From: an uncultured bacterium
GTDB lineage: Bacteria > Actinomycetota > Coriobacteriia > Coriobacteriales > Coriobacteriaceae
Assembly (NCBI GenBank): GCA_905214615.1
Contig: CAJMMX010000002.1
Span: forward strand, 1-56,542
Direction of reading: 5' to 3'
Length of the DNA stretch: 56,542 nt
Positions 7,703 to 16,070 of the stretch are shown piece by piece. A program made the position numbers and the translations under genes. The notes beneath the pieces were generated by a model, which was not told the origin of the DNA, searched no databases, and saw only the letters and a list, made by a program, of their open reading frames with translations. The number at the start of each line of letters is the position of its first letter. The first letter of the stretch is position 1.

Positions 7703-8863
7703 CTAGCGCAGAAGCTCGGACTGCCAAGCCTCGAGCTGTTCTGCCAGACTCTTACCGGCAGTGGACATGTCGATCTGGGGTCGTTTGGGCAGCAGCGCGC
7801 ATTTAAGGATTGCCACGATGGTCTGCGAGACAAAGCGTCGCGTATCCTTGTCGAAACCTTGCGCAGCCTGGAGCATCACGGGCAGGCTCTCGCGCAGATT
7901 CCCAGCGATATCCGCAAACCGCTCAGCACCCGTAGCCTCAAACACGGAGAACAATGCATCTACAAAACGCTCGCGCTCGGCAGGCCCCACTGCAAGCAGC
8001 ATCTCGCGAATGGAGCCATCAACGTATCGAGCACCGGCGGACAGGCGCTCACAGTACACGAAGTCGCGACCATCAACCACCCAGCTAAAGGGATTGTGCT
8101 GCAGCAGGCTGAACTCGGTGCTCTCAACGATGGCATAGTCCTCCTGTGTCTCGAACATCATGCCAAAGATCGACGACCGAGGTAGCGTCTTATCGATGCG
8201 GCCGGAAAGATCGGCAAAGGCGTTGCCGTTCAGGAACTCCTCGACGAAGCCAGGACCATCATGGGAATACACCCGTTCGATTCGCTCACGGGCGACATCG
8301 GAGCACATCGCCGCACCGTACACCGCAAGGTTTCCACCCTTGGAATGACCTCCGCACAAAAGCGGCCCGTCAATCGCGTCCGCCGCCTCGTCTACATAAC
8401 GCGCCGCGGATTCCTGGGCCGGCACAGGACACCGGAACGCCATGTTAAAGTCCTCTTTCCAGCCCACAATCGTACTGTCGGTCCCCCGGAAGGAAAGATA
8501 GCTAAACCCCGCCGGAAACCGGAACGCCATGGCTGCAAACTGCTCTGTCGCTACCACATCGCTCACGGCACGATAACCGCAAACGTGCACGCCACGGTAG
8601 CGAGGGCTTGCTGCCACGGCCTCCAACAAGGCCCTGCTCCCCTCCGGATCCCACAGGTCGCCAATCATGTCCCGGTAGCACTCGGCACGCAGCAGCTCGC
8701 GTACGTCTAGGCCCTGCCAGTTCGTCAGCTCCGCCATATCACCCGGCAAACGCAAATAGGACAGCCACGCAAAGACCAGGCTATCCACCGCACAGAACGG
8801 CTGCTCCTCAAACGAATCAAACGTCGTCTGGGCATAGGTCAAAAAATTAGAGGAATCCGACAT
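7703..8863 (-). CDS. DUF2974 (Mbeg1-like) alpha/beta-hydrolase
   Basis: The 386-residue protein has the DUF2974 layout: an N-terminal YAQTTFDSFEEQPFCAVDSL segment, a Y-S-Y-like YLSFRGTDSTIVGWKEDF block around residue 130, and a lipase-like nucleophile elbow LLCGGHSKGGNLAVYGA around residue 195 (GxSxG, serine nucleophile). No signal peptide or membrane helix is seen, so it should be cytosolic. The substrate is unknown; the family is annotated as esterase/lipase-like. It is bracketed by two diverged copies of the same extragenic repeat. Confidence 0.8.
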   Translation of the reverse strand: MSDSSNFLTYAQTTFDSFEEQPFCAVDSLVFAWLSYLRLPGDMAELTNWQGLDVRELLRAECYRDMIGDLWDPEGSRALLEAVAASPRYRGVHVCGYRAVSDVVATEQFAAMAFRFPAGFSYLSFRGTDSTIVGWKEDFNMAFRCPVPAQESAARYVDEAADAIDGPLLCGGHSKGGNLAVYGAAMCSDVARERIERVYSHDGPGFVEEFLNGNAFADLSGRIDKTLPRSSIFGMMFETQEDYAIVESTEFSLLQHNPFSWVVDGRDFVYCERLSAGARYVDGSIREMLLAVGPAERERFVDALFSVFEATGAERFADIAGNLRESLPVMLQAAQGFDKDTRRFVSQTIVAILKCALLPKRPQIDMSTAGKSLAEQLEAWQSELLR

Positions 8864-8879
8864 GGCCCTCCCATCAACT

Positions 8880-8912
8880 ATGGTGCATTGGGGTCAGGTT
8901 ACTTTGCATCAA
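8880..8912. repeat. GGGGACAGG-type palindromic repeat, copy 2
   Basis: ATGGTGCATTGGGGTCAGG followed by TTACTTTGCATCAA is the diverged sister of the element at 7667-7699, in the same orientation. It lies 17 bases upstream of the DUF2974 start and abuts the ldh terminator. Confidence 0.6.
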
Positions 8913-8946
8913 AAAGGCGCCCGGGCCGCGTGGACCCGGACGCCTT
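8911..8946 (-). terminator. Intrinsic terminator of ldh
   Basis: On the minus strand GGCGTCCGGGT pairs with CCCGGGCGCC and is followed by five T residues. Confidence 0.85.
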
Positions 8947-8974
8947 CATTGTAGCTTTTCGCTCTAGCGAGCTT

Positions 8975-9010
8975 GATTTAGCAGGAGAAGTCGATTTAGC
9001 AGGAGAAGTC
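8975..9010. repeat. Exact 18-base tandem duplication across the ldh stop codon
   Basis: GATTTAGCAGGAGAAGTC occurs twice back to back (8975-8992 and 8993-9010). On the coding strand each copy reads as the last residues DFSC plus the TAA stop, so the unit is in frame and the stop is duplicated. Confidence 0.95.
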
Positions 9011-9946
9011 GACGCTGTCGATGATGTCCTTGAGGGCCTTTGCAGAGGCGGTGAGCTCATGCTGCTCGTCATCGTTCAGCGGCACGGGGACGCGGCAGAC
9101 AACGCCGTCGCGGCCAACGACGGTCGGCATGGAGATGGCAAGATCGGACAGGCCATACTCGCCCACCATGAGCGAGGAGACGGGCAGAACGGTCTGCTCG
9201 TCACGCATGACGGCGGTGCAGATGCGCTTGACGGCCATGGCGACGCCATAGTAGGTGGCGTGCTTCTTCTCGATGATGGTGTAGGCGGAGTTCTTGACGT
9301 CCTCGGCGATGCGCTTCTCGGCAGCCTCATGCTCCAGATGACCGTGAAGCTCGCAGAAGGTGTTCAGCGGAACGCCGGCAACCTGGGCGCTGGACCAAGC
9401 AACGAACTCGGAGTCGCCGTGCTCACCCATGACATAGGCCTGGACATCGCGCGGGTCGACCTCAACGTGGGCACCAAGCATCTGCTGCAGACGACCGGTG
9501 TCGAGCACGGTACCGGAGCCGATGACATGGCCCTCGGGCAGGCCGGACATCTTGATGGCGGCATAGGTCAGAACATCGACCGGGTTGGAGACGATGAGCA
9601 GAATGCCGTCGAAGCCGGACTTCTTAATCTCGGGGATAATGGACTTAAAGATGTTGACGTTCTTGTTGACCAGGTCCAAGCGGGTCTCACCGGGCTTCTG
9701 GGCAGCGCCAGCGGTGACGACGATCATGGCGGCGTCGGCGACATCGGAATAATCGCCGGCGTAGATCTTCATCGGCTCGGCAAACGTCATGCCGTGCGCG
9801 ATATCCAGAGCCTCACCCTCGGCGCGGTTCTTGTCCACGTCGATGAGGACCATCTCGGAGAACAGACCGCTCTGCATCAGCGCGAACGCCGAAGACGAAC
9901 CGACGAAACCGCAGCCGACAATAGCGACCTTCTTCTCGTTAACCAT
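8996..9946 (-). CDS. ldh: L-lactate dehydrogenase
   Basis: This NAD-dependent enzyme reduces pyruvate to L-lactate, regenerating NAD+ in fermentation. It has 316 residues from ATG 9946, preceded by GGGAG; a longer frame from 10024 has no such site. Visible motifs are the Rossmann VAIVGCGFVGSSSA at residues 6-19, the coenzyme/substrate loop around GAAQKPGETRLDLV with its arginine, and the catalytic histidine in VMGEHGDSEFVAWS. Length is normal for LDH. It ends in the duplicated 18-base unit and a strong terminator. A hairpin lies in its leader. No clear Rex site was found upstream. Confidence 0.93.
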   Translation of the reverse strand: MVNEKKVAIVGCGFVGSSSAFALMQSGLFSEMVLIDVDKNRAEGEALDIAHGMTFAEPMKIYAGDYSDVADAAMIVVTAGAAQKPGETRLDLVNKNVNIFKSIIPEIKKSGFDGILLIVSNPVDVLTYAAIKMSGLPEGHVIGSGTVLDTGRLQQMLGAHVEVDPRDVQAYVMGEHGDSEFVAWSSAQVAGVPLNTFCELHGHLEHEAAEKRIAEDVKNSAYTIIEKKHATYYGVAMAVKRICTAVMRDEQTVLPVSSLMVGEYGLSDLAISMPTVVGRDGVVCRVPVPLNDDEQHELTASAKALKDIIDSVDFSC

Positions 9947-9971
9947 TAGAAACTCCCATCTCTCTCCACAA

Positions 9972-10004
9972 GCAAGCCGCCCGGGAACGACCCGAGCGGC
10001 TTGC
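9972..10004. promoter_or_regulatory. Inverted repeat in the ldh leader
   Basis: GCAAGCCGCCCGGG pairs with CCCGAGCGGCTTGC, with one mismatch, 26 bases upstream of the ldh start. There is no T-run on either strand, so it is more likely an mRNA leader structure or operator than a terminator. Confidence 0.4.
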
Positions 10005-10147
10005 CGTAATCCCAATACATCCAATCGGGACTTTGATTATGCTCCTATTCGCAGCCAAAAATCGACCGTTTACCGAAATTGTTTGCAGGATTCGTAAAAT
10101 AACTGCACGAAATCGGTTTCGAGCTATTGACGAGGCGAAATAGCTTT

Positions 10148-11311
10148 CTAATACAGGCCCGCCTCGCGAATGGCCTCGACAGCCAAAGCAATCTGATCGG
10201 GCGGCAGGACCAGCGCCATGCGCACGTGTCCCTCGCCCGAAGGACCAAAGCTCGCGCCCGGCGTCACCACAACGCCGGCCTTCTCCATAAGCTCCTCGCA
10301 AAACGCCATGGAATCGGTGCGACCACCGGGAAGCTTGGCCCACACAAACATAGAGCCATGCGCGTTGGGACGCTCCCAGCCCAAGTTCTCAAGACCGTCG
10401 CACAGGGCATCACGGCGCTCCTGGTACTTCAGACGCTGCGCCTCGACCTCATCGCGCGGACCGCTCAAGCAGGCGATAGCAGCCTTCTGGATCGGGAAGA
10501 ACATACCAAAGTCGATCTGGCCGCGCAGCTTGGCAAAGGCAGAGACCACGTCCTCGCGGCCGACCAAAAAGCCGATACGCGCACCGGTAACGTTAAACGA
10601 CTTGGAAAGCGAGAAGAACTCCACGCCCACCTCAAGCGCACCAGGATACTGCAAGAAGCTTCCGCCCGGCTCGCCGTCGAACACGATGTCGGAGTACGCG
10701 TTGTCATGGACGATGAGCAGGTCGTGCTCGCGGGCGAAAGCGATGATCTCCTCGTAGACCTCGGGCGTGCCCACCGAGCCAACCGGGTTCGCGGGCAACG
10801 ACACGATCATATACTTGGCACGATCGGCCACCTCGGGATCGATGCCCGCCACATAGGGCAGGTAATTATGCTCGGCGACCAACGGATAGTACTCGAGCTT
10901 GGCATCGGCAATCTTGGCGCCCGCCTCAAAGACCGGGTAGCACGGATCGGGAACCAAAATGGTGTCACCCGGATCGAGCAGGGCCAGGCCCAAATGGCCC
11001 ACGCCCTCCTGCGTGCCGTTGCACGACTGCACCATAGACGGCGTAATGCCCGAAACGCCAAAGCGGCGCTCATAGTAATCGCACACGGCTTGCTTGAGTT
11101 CGGGCAGGTCGCGCAGGGCATACTTCCACATCTCGGGGTCCTGGGCCGCTTGCGTGAGCGCCTCGACCACGTGGTCGTACGGCTTAAAGTCGGGCGTGCC
11201 CACGCTCATGTTGTAAATGGTCTTGCCCTGAGCCTTCAGCGCAAGCAGTTTGTTGTTGAGCGAGGCGAAGACCTCCGCGCCAAAGCGGTCGAGACGCTGC
11301 GATGCCTGCAT
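10148..11311 (-). CDS. Class I/II aminotransferase, candidate N-acetyl-LL-diaminopimelate aminotransferase
   Basis: This is a PLP fold-type I aminotransferase of 387 residues from ATG 11311, which is preceded by GGAAGG; the frame from 11383 runs through a terminator hairpin and is unlikely to be used. Motifs are IYNMSVGTPDFKPYDHV near the N-terminus, PCYPVFEAGAKIA, LPANPVGSVGTPEVYEE, the Asp/Tyr pair in IVHDNAYSDIVFDG and the Schiff-base lysine in FFSLSKSFNVTGARIGFL. These match the COG0436 subgroup that includes LL-diaminopimelate and N-acetyl-diaminopimelate aminotransferases. With dapH and an M20 deacetylase in the window, the PatA role is plausible; alanine or aromatic transamination is an alternative. 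Confidence 0.75.
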   Translation of the reverse strand: MQASQRLDRFGAEVFASLNNKLLALKAQGKTIYNMSVGTPDFKPYDHVVEALTQAAQDPEMWKYALRDLPELKQAVCDYYERRFGVSGITPSMVQSCNGTQEGVGHLGLALLDPGDTILVPDPCYPVFEAGAKIADAKLEYYPLVAEHNYLPYVAGIDPEVADRAKYMIVSLPANPVGSVGTPEVYEEIIAFAREHDLLIVHDNAYSDIVFDGEPGGSFLQYPGALEVGVEFFSLSKSFNVTGARIGFLVGREDVVSAFAKLRGQIDFGMFFPIQKAAIACLSGPRDEVEAQRLKYQERRDALCDGLENLGWERPNAHGSMFVWAKLPGGRTDSMAFCEELMEKAGVVVTPGASFGPSGEGHVRMALVLPPDQIALAVEAIREAGLY

Positions 11312-11329
11312 GGTGCCACCTTCCGATAT

Positions 11330-11359
11330 AAAAAAGCGGCGCTCCGACAAGAGCGCCGC
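11330..11359 (-). terminator. Terminator immediately upstream of the aminotransferase start
   Basis: GCGGCGCTC pairs perfectly with GAGCGCCGC around a six-base loop and is followed by six T residues, ending only about 18 bases before the aminotransferase ATG. It can serve as the nadE terminator or as an attenuator of the aminotransferase. Confidence 0.85.
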
Positions 11360-11428
11360 GCGATACGGGCCATCAGATTGCAAAAGTGTAACGCTTGCAA
11401 CCCCCGTATTGGTTCAATTTAGCCAACC

Positions 11429-13429
11429 TTAGTCAACTGGATTGAGCGCGTCGATCTGCGCAAGCCACAGACGCGAGCTGGCGTCACTCGGCATACGCCA
11501 ATCGCCGCGCGGGCTGAGCGTCACCGAACCAACCTTGGGGCCATCGGGCAGGCAGCTGCGCTTAAACTGCTGGGCAAAGAAGCGACGATAGAACGTACGC
11601 AGCCACGCGTGGACGGTCTTGGCGTCGTAGACACCCTCGAAACTCTTGAGCGCCATGCGGTAGATCTTGCCCGGCTCAAAGCCAAAACGCAGCAAGTAGT
11701 AGAGGAAGTAGTCGTGCAACTCGTACGGGCCCACCAAATCCTCAGTCTTCTGCGCAATCTCGCCGTCGCCCGTGGGCGGCAGAAGCTCGGGGGACACCGG
11801 CGTGTCGAGGATATCGAGCAAAACCTCGGCAATACGCCCGCCAAAGACATCAGCCGCATAACGCACCAAGTGACGCACGAGTGTCTTGGGCACGCTCGCG
11901 TTGACGGCGTACATGCTCATGTGGTCGCCGTTATAGGTAGCCCAGCCGAGTGCCAACTCCGACAGGTCACCCGTGCCGATGACAAAACCGCCAGCCTGGT
12001 TGGCCAGATCCATCAGAATCTGCGTACGCTCGCGGGCCTGGCTGTTCTCGTAGGTCACGTCCTGCACGGTCGGATCGTGCTCAATGTCCTTGAAGTGCTG
12101 CTCCACAGCCGCGTGGATCGAAACCTCGCGGAAGCTCACGCCCAGGTCGCGCGCGAGCGACTCGGCGTTGGACTTAGTGCGATGCGTCGTGCCAAAGCCG
12201 GGCATGGACACGGCAGTGATGCCCGTGCGCGGCAGCCCCAGCGCATCGAAGGCACGCACGGTCACGAGTAGCGCCAGTGTGGAATCGAGGCCGCCGGAAA
12301 GGCCGATGACGGCAGCCTTGGTACCCGTATGGGCAAGGCGGGTCTTGAGGCCCGCAGTCTGCAGATTGAGAATAGTCTCGCAACGCTCGGCCAGATCACC
12401 GTGGTCGGCCGGCACAAAAGGCGCGCGAGGGAAAACGCGGTCGATATCGCAGGCATCGCGCAGGACAGGCTCTTTGGCCAGCACGCCCTCAAAAGAAAAC
12501 TCAACGGTCGTGGCCTCCGGCGCATCGTCCGCGCGCGCCCACGTCGTCGAGCGACGGCGCTCGGCAACCAGGCGGTCAAGATCGACATCGGCGATGGCCA
12601 TATCGCAGGTAAGCAGTTTGGTCGCGGCGAGCTTGGAGCCGTTTTCGTAGACGAGGTTCTCGCCCGCAAAGACCATATCGGTCGTGGACTCACCCTCGCT
12701 CGCGTCCGCGTAGGCATAGGCGCAGTACAGGCGTGCACTTTGGTTAGAGATAAGGCTGCGGCGGTAATCCGCTTTGCCGATGATCTCGTCCGAGGCCGAC
12801 GGGTTGAGAATCACCGTCGCACCGGCAAGCGCCATCTCGGTCGAAGGAGGCGCCGGCACCCACAGGTCCTCGCAGACCTCAACGCCCAGCACCAGGTCCT
12901 CGGCGCCCTCATCACAGCAACGGTAGACAAGCCCCGAGCCCAACGGGACCGGACCCTGACCGGCAAATTCAAGCCAAACGGGATCGGTAGGTGCCGGAGC
13001 AAACCAACGGCGCTCATAGAACTCGCCATAGTTGGGCAAATACTTCTTGGCCGTGAGGCCCAAAAGCTCGCCCGCGCAGCACACAGCGACGCAGTTGTAG
13101 ATATTCTCGGCAACCGCAACGGGAAGACCAATGGTAAAGACAATCGGCAGCTCACGAGTCTCGTCGAGGATATGCACCAGAGCAGCCTCGCAGGCATGCA
13201 GCAGTGTGCGGTTATGGAACAGATCGGCCGCGGTATAGCCGGTCAGGTTAAGCTCGGGCAGCACCAGCGCGCGAACGCCACGCTCGGCAGCCTCACGCAC
13301 GGCAGCCAACGCCACCTCGGCATTGCCCTCGACATCGGCCACGCGAATCCGCGGCGACGCCGCCGCCACACGCAAAAAGCCGTCGTTCTTATTAGCCGAA
13401 ACGCAGCATTGCCTTGTTGATCTGGACAC
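11429..13429 (-). CDS. nadE: Glutamine-hydrolysing NAD+ synthetase NadE
   Basis: This two-domain enzyme makes NAD+ from deamido-NAD+, ATP and glutamine. Residues ~15-290 are a nitrilase-type glutaminase with the triad Glu 59 (LPELNLTG), Lys 128 (TAKKYLPNY) and Cys 186 (GVEVCEDLW). The C-terminal synthetase carries the ATP-pyrophosphatase loop GLSGGLDS at residues 375-382. The 666-residue length is normal for the glutamine-dependent form. The start is GTG at 13429 with GAAGGGG six bases upstream. An overlapping ATG (at about 13406) opens a five-codon frame only. It is monocistronic and downstream of the AT-rich peptide island. Confidence 0.95.
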   Translation of the reverse strand: MSRSTRQCCVSANKNDGFLRVAAASPRIRVADVEGNAEVALAAVREAAERGVRALVLPELNLTGYTAADLFHNRTLLHACEAALVHILDETRELPIVFTIGLPVAVAENIYNCVAVCCAGELLGLTAKKYLPNYGEFYERRWFAPAPTDPVWLEFAGQGPVPLGSGLVYRCCDEGAEDLVLGVEVCEDLWVPAPPSTEMALAGATVILNPSASDEIIGKADYRRSLISNQSARLYCAYAYADASEGESTTDMVFAGENLVYENGSKLAATKLLTCDMAIADVDLDRLVAERRRSTTWARADDAPEATTVEFSFEGVLAKEPVLRDACDIDRVFPRAPFVPADHGDLAERCETILNLQTAGLKTRLAHTGTKAAVIGLSGGLDSTLALLVTVRAFDALGLPRTGITAVSMPGFGTTHRTKSNAESLARDLGVSFREVSIHAAVEQHFKDIEHDPTVQDVTYENSQARERTQILMDLANQAGGFVIGTGDLSELALGWATYNGDHMSMYAVNASVPKTLVRHLVRYAADVFGGRIAEVLLDILDTPVSPELLPPTGDGEIAQKTEDLVGPYELHDYFLYYLLRFGFEPGKIYRMALKSFEGVYDAKTVHAWLRTFYRRFFAQQFKRSCLPDGPKVGSVTLSPRGDWRMPSDASSRLWLAQIDALNPVD

Positions 13430-13560
13430 TGGAGGCCCCTTCTACCCTGAGATTCAGTCTAACGGACGTTCACATATCTCTAACTAGCCAAAGCAACCTC
13501 CCAGTTTACTGAGACGCCAACCTGTGCTAAGAGCATGTATTCCAAAAATATCTTTAATTA

Positions 13561-13593
13561 AAAAAGGAGAAATCGATAATCGACTTCTCCTTT
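13561..13593 (-). terminator. Terminator of the radical SAM/peptide operon
   Basis: A nine-pair AAAGGAGAA stem, extended by four further pairs after one mismatch, closes a three-base loop and is followed on the minus strand by a run of T residues. It lies 25 bases after the peptide stop. Confidence 0.85.
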
Positions 13594-13617
13594 AAGCGAG
13601 GCAAGTAAATTCCGAAA

Positions 13618-13728
13618 CTAATGGCAGAATTTATCCATGTAGTCCTCAAAGTCGAACACTTCTACCACGACGCCCTCTTCCTGAGACTCTTTCAGTTGCT
13701 CCAAGAGATCTTTGTTAATAACGTCCAT
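13618..13728 (-). CDS. 36-residue peptide, candidate RiPP precursor
   Basis: The ATG at 13728 is preceded by GGAGG seven bases upstream, and that site overlaps the radical SAM stop codon; the stop of this gene is TAG 13620-13618. The peptide begins MDVINKDLLEQLKESQEE, passes through a hydrophobic/acidic stretch (GVVVEVFDF) and ends EDYMDKFCH. It is very acidic, has a single Cys and a single His as its last two residues, one Tyr and three Phe. The amphipathic N-terminal half followed by a beta-prone stretch is what leader peptides that dock on PqqD-like domains look like. It is the last gene of the operon with a radical SAM enzyme and an exporter, and is followed at once by a terminator. I recognise no known precursor family. 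A small regulatory protein is the alternative. Confidence 0.75.
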   Translation of the reverse strand: MDVINKDLLEQLKESQEEGVVVEVFDFEDYMDKFCH

Positions 13729-13741
13729 GCAGAAACCTCCT

Positions 13742-16063
13742 CTATCTAATCAATTGTAGTATATCTGCTTTCATGCAATTATCAACCAACTTGTTTAATT
13801 GCTCCTCGTTTGCCGATAGTCCCTCTTTTTTCAAAATGTCGCGCAGCTCGTTCTTAGTAATCGGCTTTTCAAACAACGAAAGCAAAGCGAACGAATAATC
13901 ATTAACCGCACACATTCTATGGGTGGCACAACTCAGCAGTACTCTTAACCCCTCTTTTGAGCGTCCGACTTCTTTAACAAACGAACTTTTAACCAATTGA
14001 AAACCATTATCGTGCATTACATAATCGGCATCGATATTTGTATTCAGCAATCCATAATGCAACAGTTCTTCTATCGCCCTTGTCAGCTCGAGGTCGCCCT
14101 GATCAAGAATAAGAGAAATGCTACAATCGGCCTCCAATAAACGGGCCAACTTAAGGTATACCAACTGGGAAACAGCATAGACATGATGGTATTCAGAATT
14201 ATAGAAGTAGGCAAATGGCTCAACGAGCACGACAGAGGTCTTGGAATCCAGCCAGATTCGATCAGCTGGATTTAGACTAGTTAGCCGTCGCTTTACTTTG
14301 GTCAAATGTCCCTTATACCTGACAGCGTGAATAGAATCTAGGATCCAGGTCACCTCTGAAATATGAAGCCGCTGGGGCAAGTCAATTGTGTCACTACCGT
14401 TTATGACCTCTTGCATATAAAAATCAATATGATGCTCATCAGATAAGGATTTTGCTTCATTTAAAGTTAAACCAGTGCCTGAAACATAATCCACTTCGAG
14501 GCGCAAATCCTCATATTGGGACTTCGGCATTACAGAGACACCATACTTATCGGGATGATTCCAAACATCCGACCCCATAACGAGACCAAAATTCGTAAAT
14601 CCTCTCGTGGAATATGGAACACCACATACCTGTTTTGAATAATTCAAAACATTCTCTGTATAAGCTAAGGTGTTCAGAGCCTCTTCTTTAGTTTCGGTCG
14701 GAAAGCCAATCATAAAAAATAGATGAACAGGAATACCCGCATTGAGACAATCATGGATATTGCGATCAATCCAATCAACTCTCGTGTTCTTCTTCATTAG
14801 ATCAAGAACTCTTTGGTTGTATGACTCGAGGCCAAACTGAATCTGCCTACATCCACTTTGGTATATCTTGTTAAAAACGTCTGTACTTAGGGTTGGAGAG
14901 AACCTCGTTTCTCCATGCCAGAAAAACGTTTTTCCCGATGCGTTTATTTCATCCGCGAGTTGCTCCATTCTTTTGCCTTCGAATGTTTCATCCACAAAAG
15001 AGAAAACTCTCGTGCCGTATTTTTCATTTAACCGACACATTATTTCAAATACTCTCGATATAGGCATCTTTCGGTAACAACCACCGGTAGCACCGGGAAT
15101 GGTGCAGAAGGCGCAATGATTAAAACACTGCCTAGAGGAATAAACCGGCAATATTAGCTCAGGCATGAAGTATTTAGAAAGGGCGAAGCCATCGAAATCG
15201 GGAACTGTATCGTTGATAAATGTTTGCTCAATCCGATGGTTTTTATATATCTTTCCACCTTTAGCATGGCAAAGGTTTGGAACACAGTCGAGATTGTCAT
15301 CACCAGAGTCAAGAGCCTCAAGAAGACGTGCAAGCGGCTCTTCGCCGTCATACATCATTATCGAATCAATGTATTCAAAAAAGGGATGCCATTCTTTCAT
15401 GCAGTCATCTGCTAAACGAGTAATGTAATTGCCGCCCAATGAGACGTGTTTAACAGATGGACATTCTTCTTTAATCAGTTTCGCTAACGTAACTGCAGAA
15501 ATCAATTGGAAACAGCCGCTCACCGAAATCCCAATAAACTCGATTTTTTCCCTCTGAATACGCTTAAGAAAGGCAGTTTCATAGAAGGAAATAAACGGAT
15601 TATGCAAGGTATCCGCAAGCGATTTCATTATTTCTGGTGTCGAATAATAATCATAGGGCAGATCTATGGAGTTGAACGTGTATTTAACTCCATATGAGAC
15701 GTGATTTATGATATAGAGTGCATTTCTAAAAATGTTTTCAGCATATTGTCTTTCTTTTAGATTAAAGTATCTCTTCGATCTGAAAATATCTTTTGCCTCG
15801 TCAACATTAAGTGCCGACTTTTGTATCAACTCGATTGTTAATTGAACATTCGAACTAAACGAATCCTTTGATTCCCGATACCTTTTACAGCACTCTTCGA
15901 CATGTCTAAAAGATAGGAGGTCATCGTAAAATTCCACGTTTAAGTCAACAATGTCAACTTTGTATTGTTCAACCTCTTGAAGATATGACTTCAAAACAGG
16001 CAAGGCAAGATACGGCCCCACTGGACTCCATCCTGGGGGAAATACTAAAAGCGTTTTAGGCAT
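13742..16063 (-). CDS. B12-binding-type radical SAM enzyme with tandem C-terminal winged-helix-like segments
   Basis: The protein has 773 residues. The N-terminus (LLVFPPGWSPVGPYLALPVL) and residues ~170-260 (EFIGISVSGC, SLGGNYITR) look like the cobalamin-binding Rossmann domain of the large B12-radical SAM group, without a DxHxxG histidine motif. The radical SAM cluster cysteines are C313, C317 and C320 in RQCFNHCAFC, followed by a GGCYRKMP stretch and the barrel motifs GLESYNQRVLDLM and FFMIGFPTETKEE. Residues ~600-675 and ~685-773 are not part of the barrel; both resemble small PqqD/winged-helix folds and could bind a leader peptide. Enzymes of this class do methylations, epimerisations or ring closures on peptides and small molecules. 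The gene is AT-rich, lies between an exporter and a tiny peptide gene, and is probably horizontally acquired. The exact reaction is unknown. Confidence 0.85.
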   Translation of the reverse strand: MPKTLLVFPPGWSPVGPYLALPVLKSYLQEVEQYKVDIVDLNVEFYDDLLSFRHVEECCKRYRESKDSFSSNVQLTIELIQKSALNVDEAKDIFRSKRYFNLKERQYAENIFRNALYIINHVSYGVKYTFNSIDLPYDYYSTPEIMKSLADTLHNPFISFYETAFLKRIQREKIEFIGISVSGCFQLISAVTLAKLIKEECPSVKHVSLGGNYITRLADDCMKEWHPFFEYIDSIMMYDGEEPLARLLEALDSGDDNLDCVPNLCHAKGGKIYKNHRIEQTFINDTVPDFDGFALSKYFMPELILPVYSSRQCFNHCAFCTIPGATGGCYRKMPISRVFEIMCRLNEKYGTRVFSFVDETFEGKRMEQLADEINASGKTFFWHGETRFSPTLSTDVFNKIYQSGCRQIQFGLESYNQRVLDLMKKNTRVDWIDRNIHDCLNAGIPVHLFFMIGFPTETKEEALNTLAYTENVLNYSKQVCGVPYSTRGFTNFGLVMGSDVWNHPDKYGVSVMPKSQYEDLRLEVDYVSGTGLTLNEAKSLSDEHHIDFYMQEVINGSDTIDLPQRLHISEVTWILDSIHAVRYKGHLTKVKRRLTSLNPADRIWLDSKTSVVLVEPFAYFYNSEYHHVYAVSQLVYLKLARLLEADCSISLILDQGDLELTRAIEELLHYGLLNTNIDADYVMHDNGFQLVKSSFVKEVGRSKEGLRVLLSCATHRMCAVNDYSFALLSLFEKPITKNELRDILKKEGLSANEEQLNKLVDNCMKADILQLIR

Positions 16064-16070
16064 ATCAACG

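Noticed and set aside
11311..11330. GGTGGCACC before the aminotransferase looked like the T-box antiterminator core
   Set aside because: It lies after the terminator, overlaps the start codon, and no T-box specifier structure precedes it, so it is coincidence with the ribosome binding site.
12900..13429. Five-codon ATG frame overlapping the nadE start as a possible leader peptide
   Set aside because: It has no ribosome binding site of its own and lies inside the nadE coding region downstream of the GTG start.
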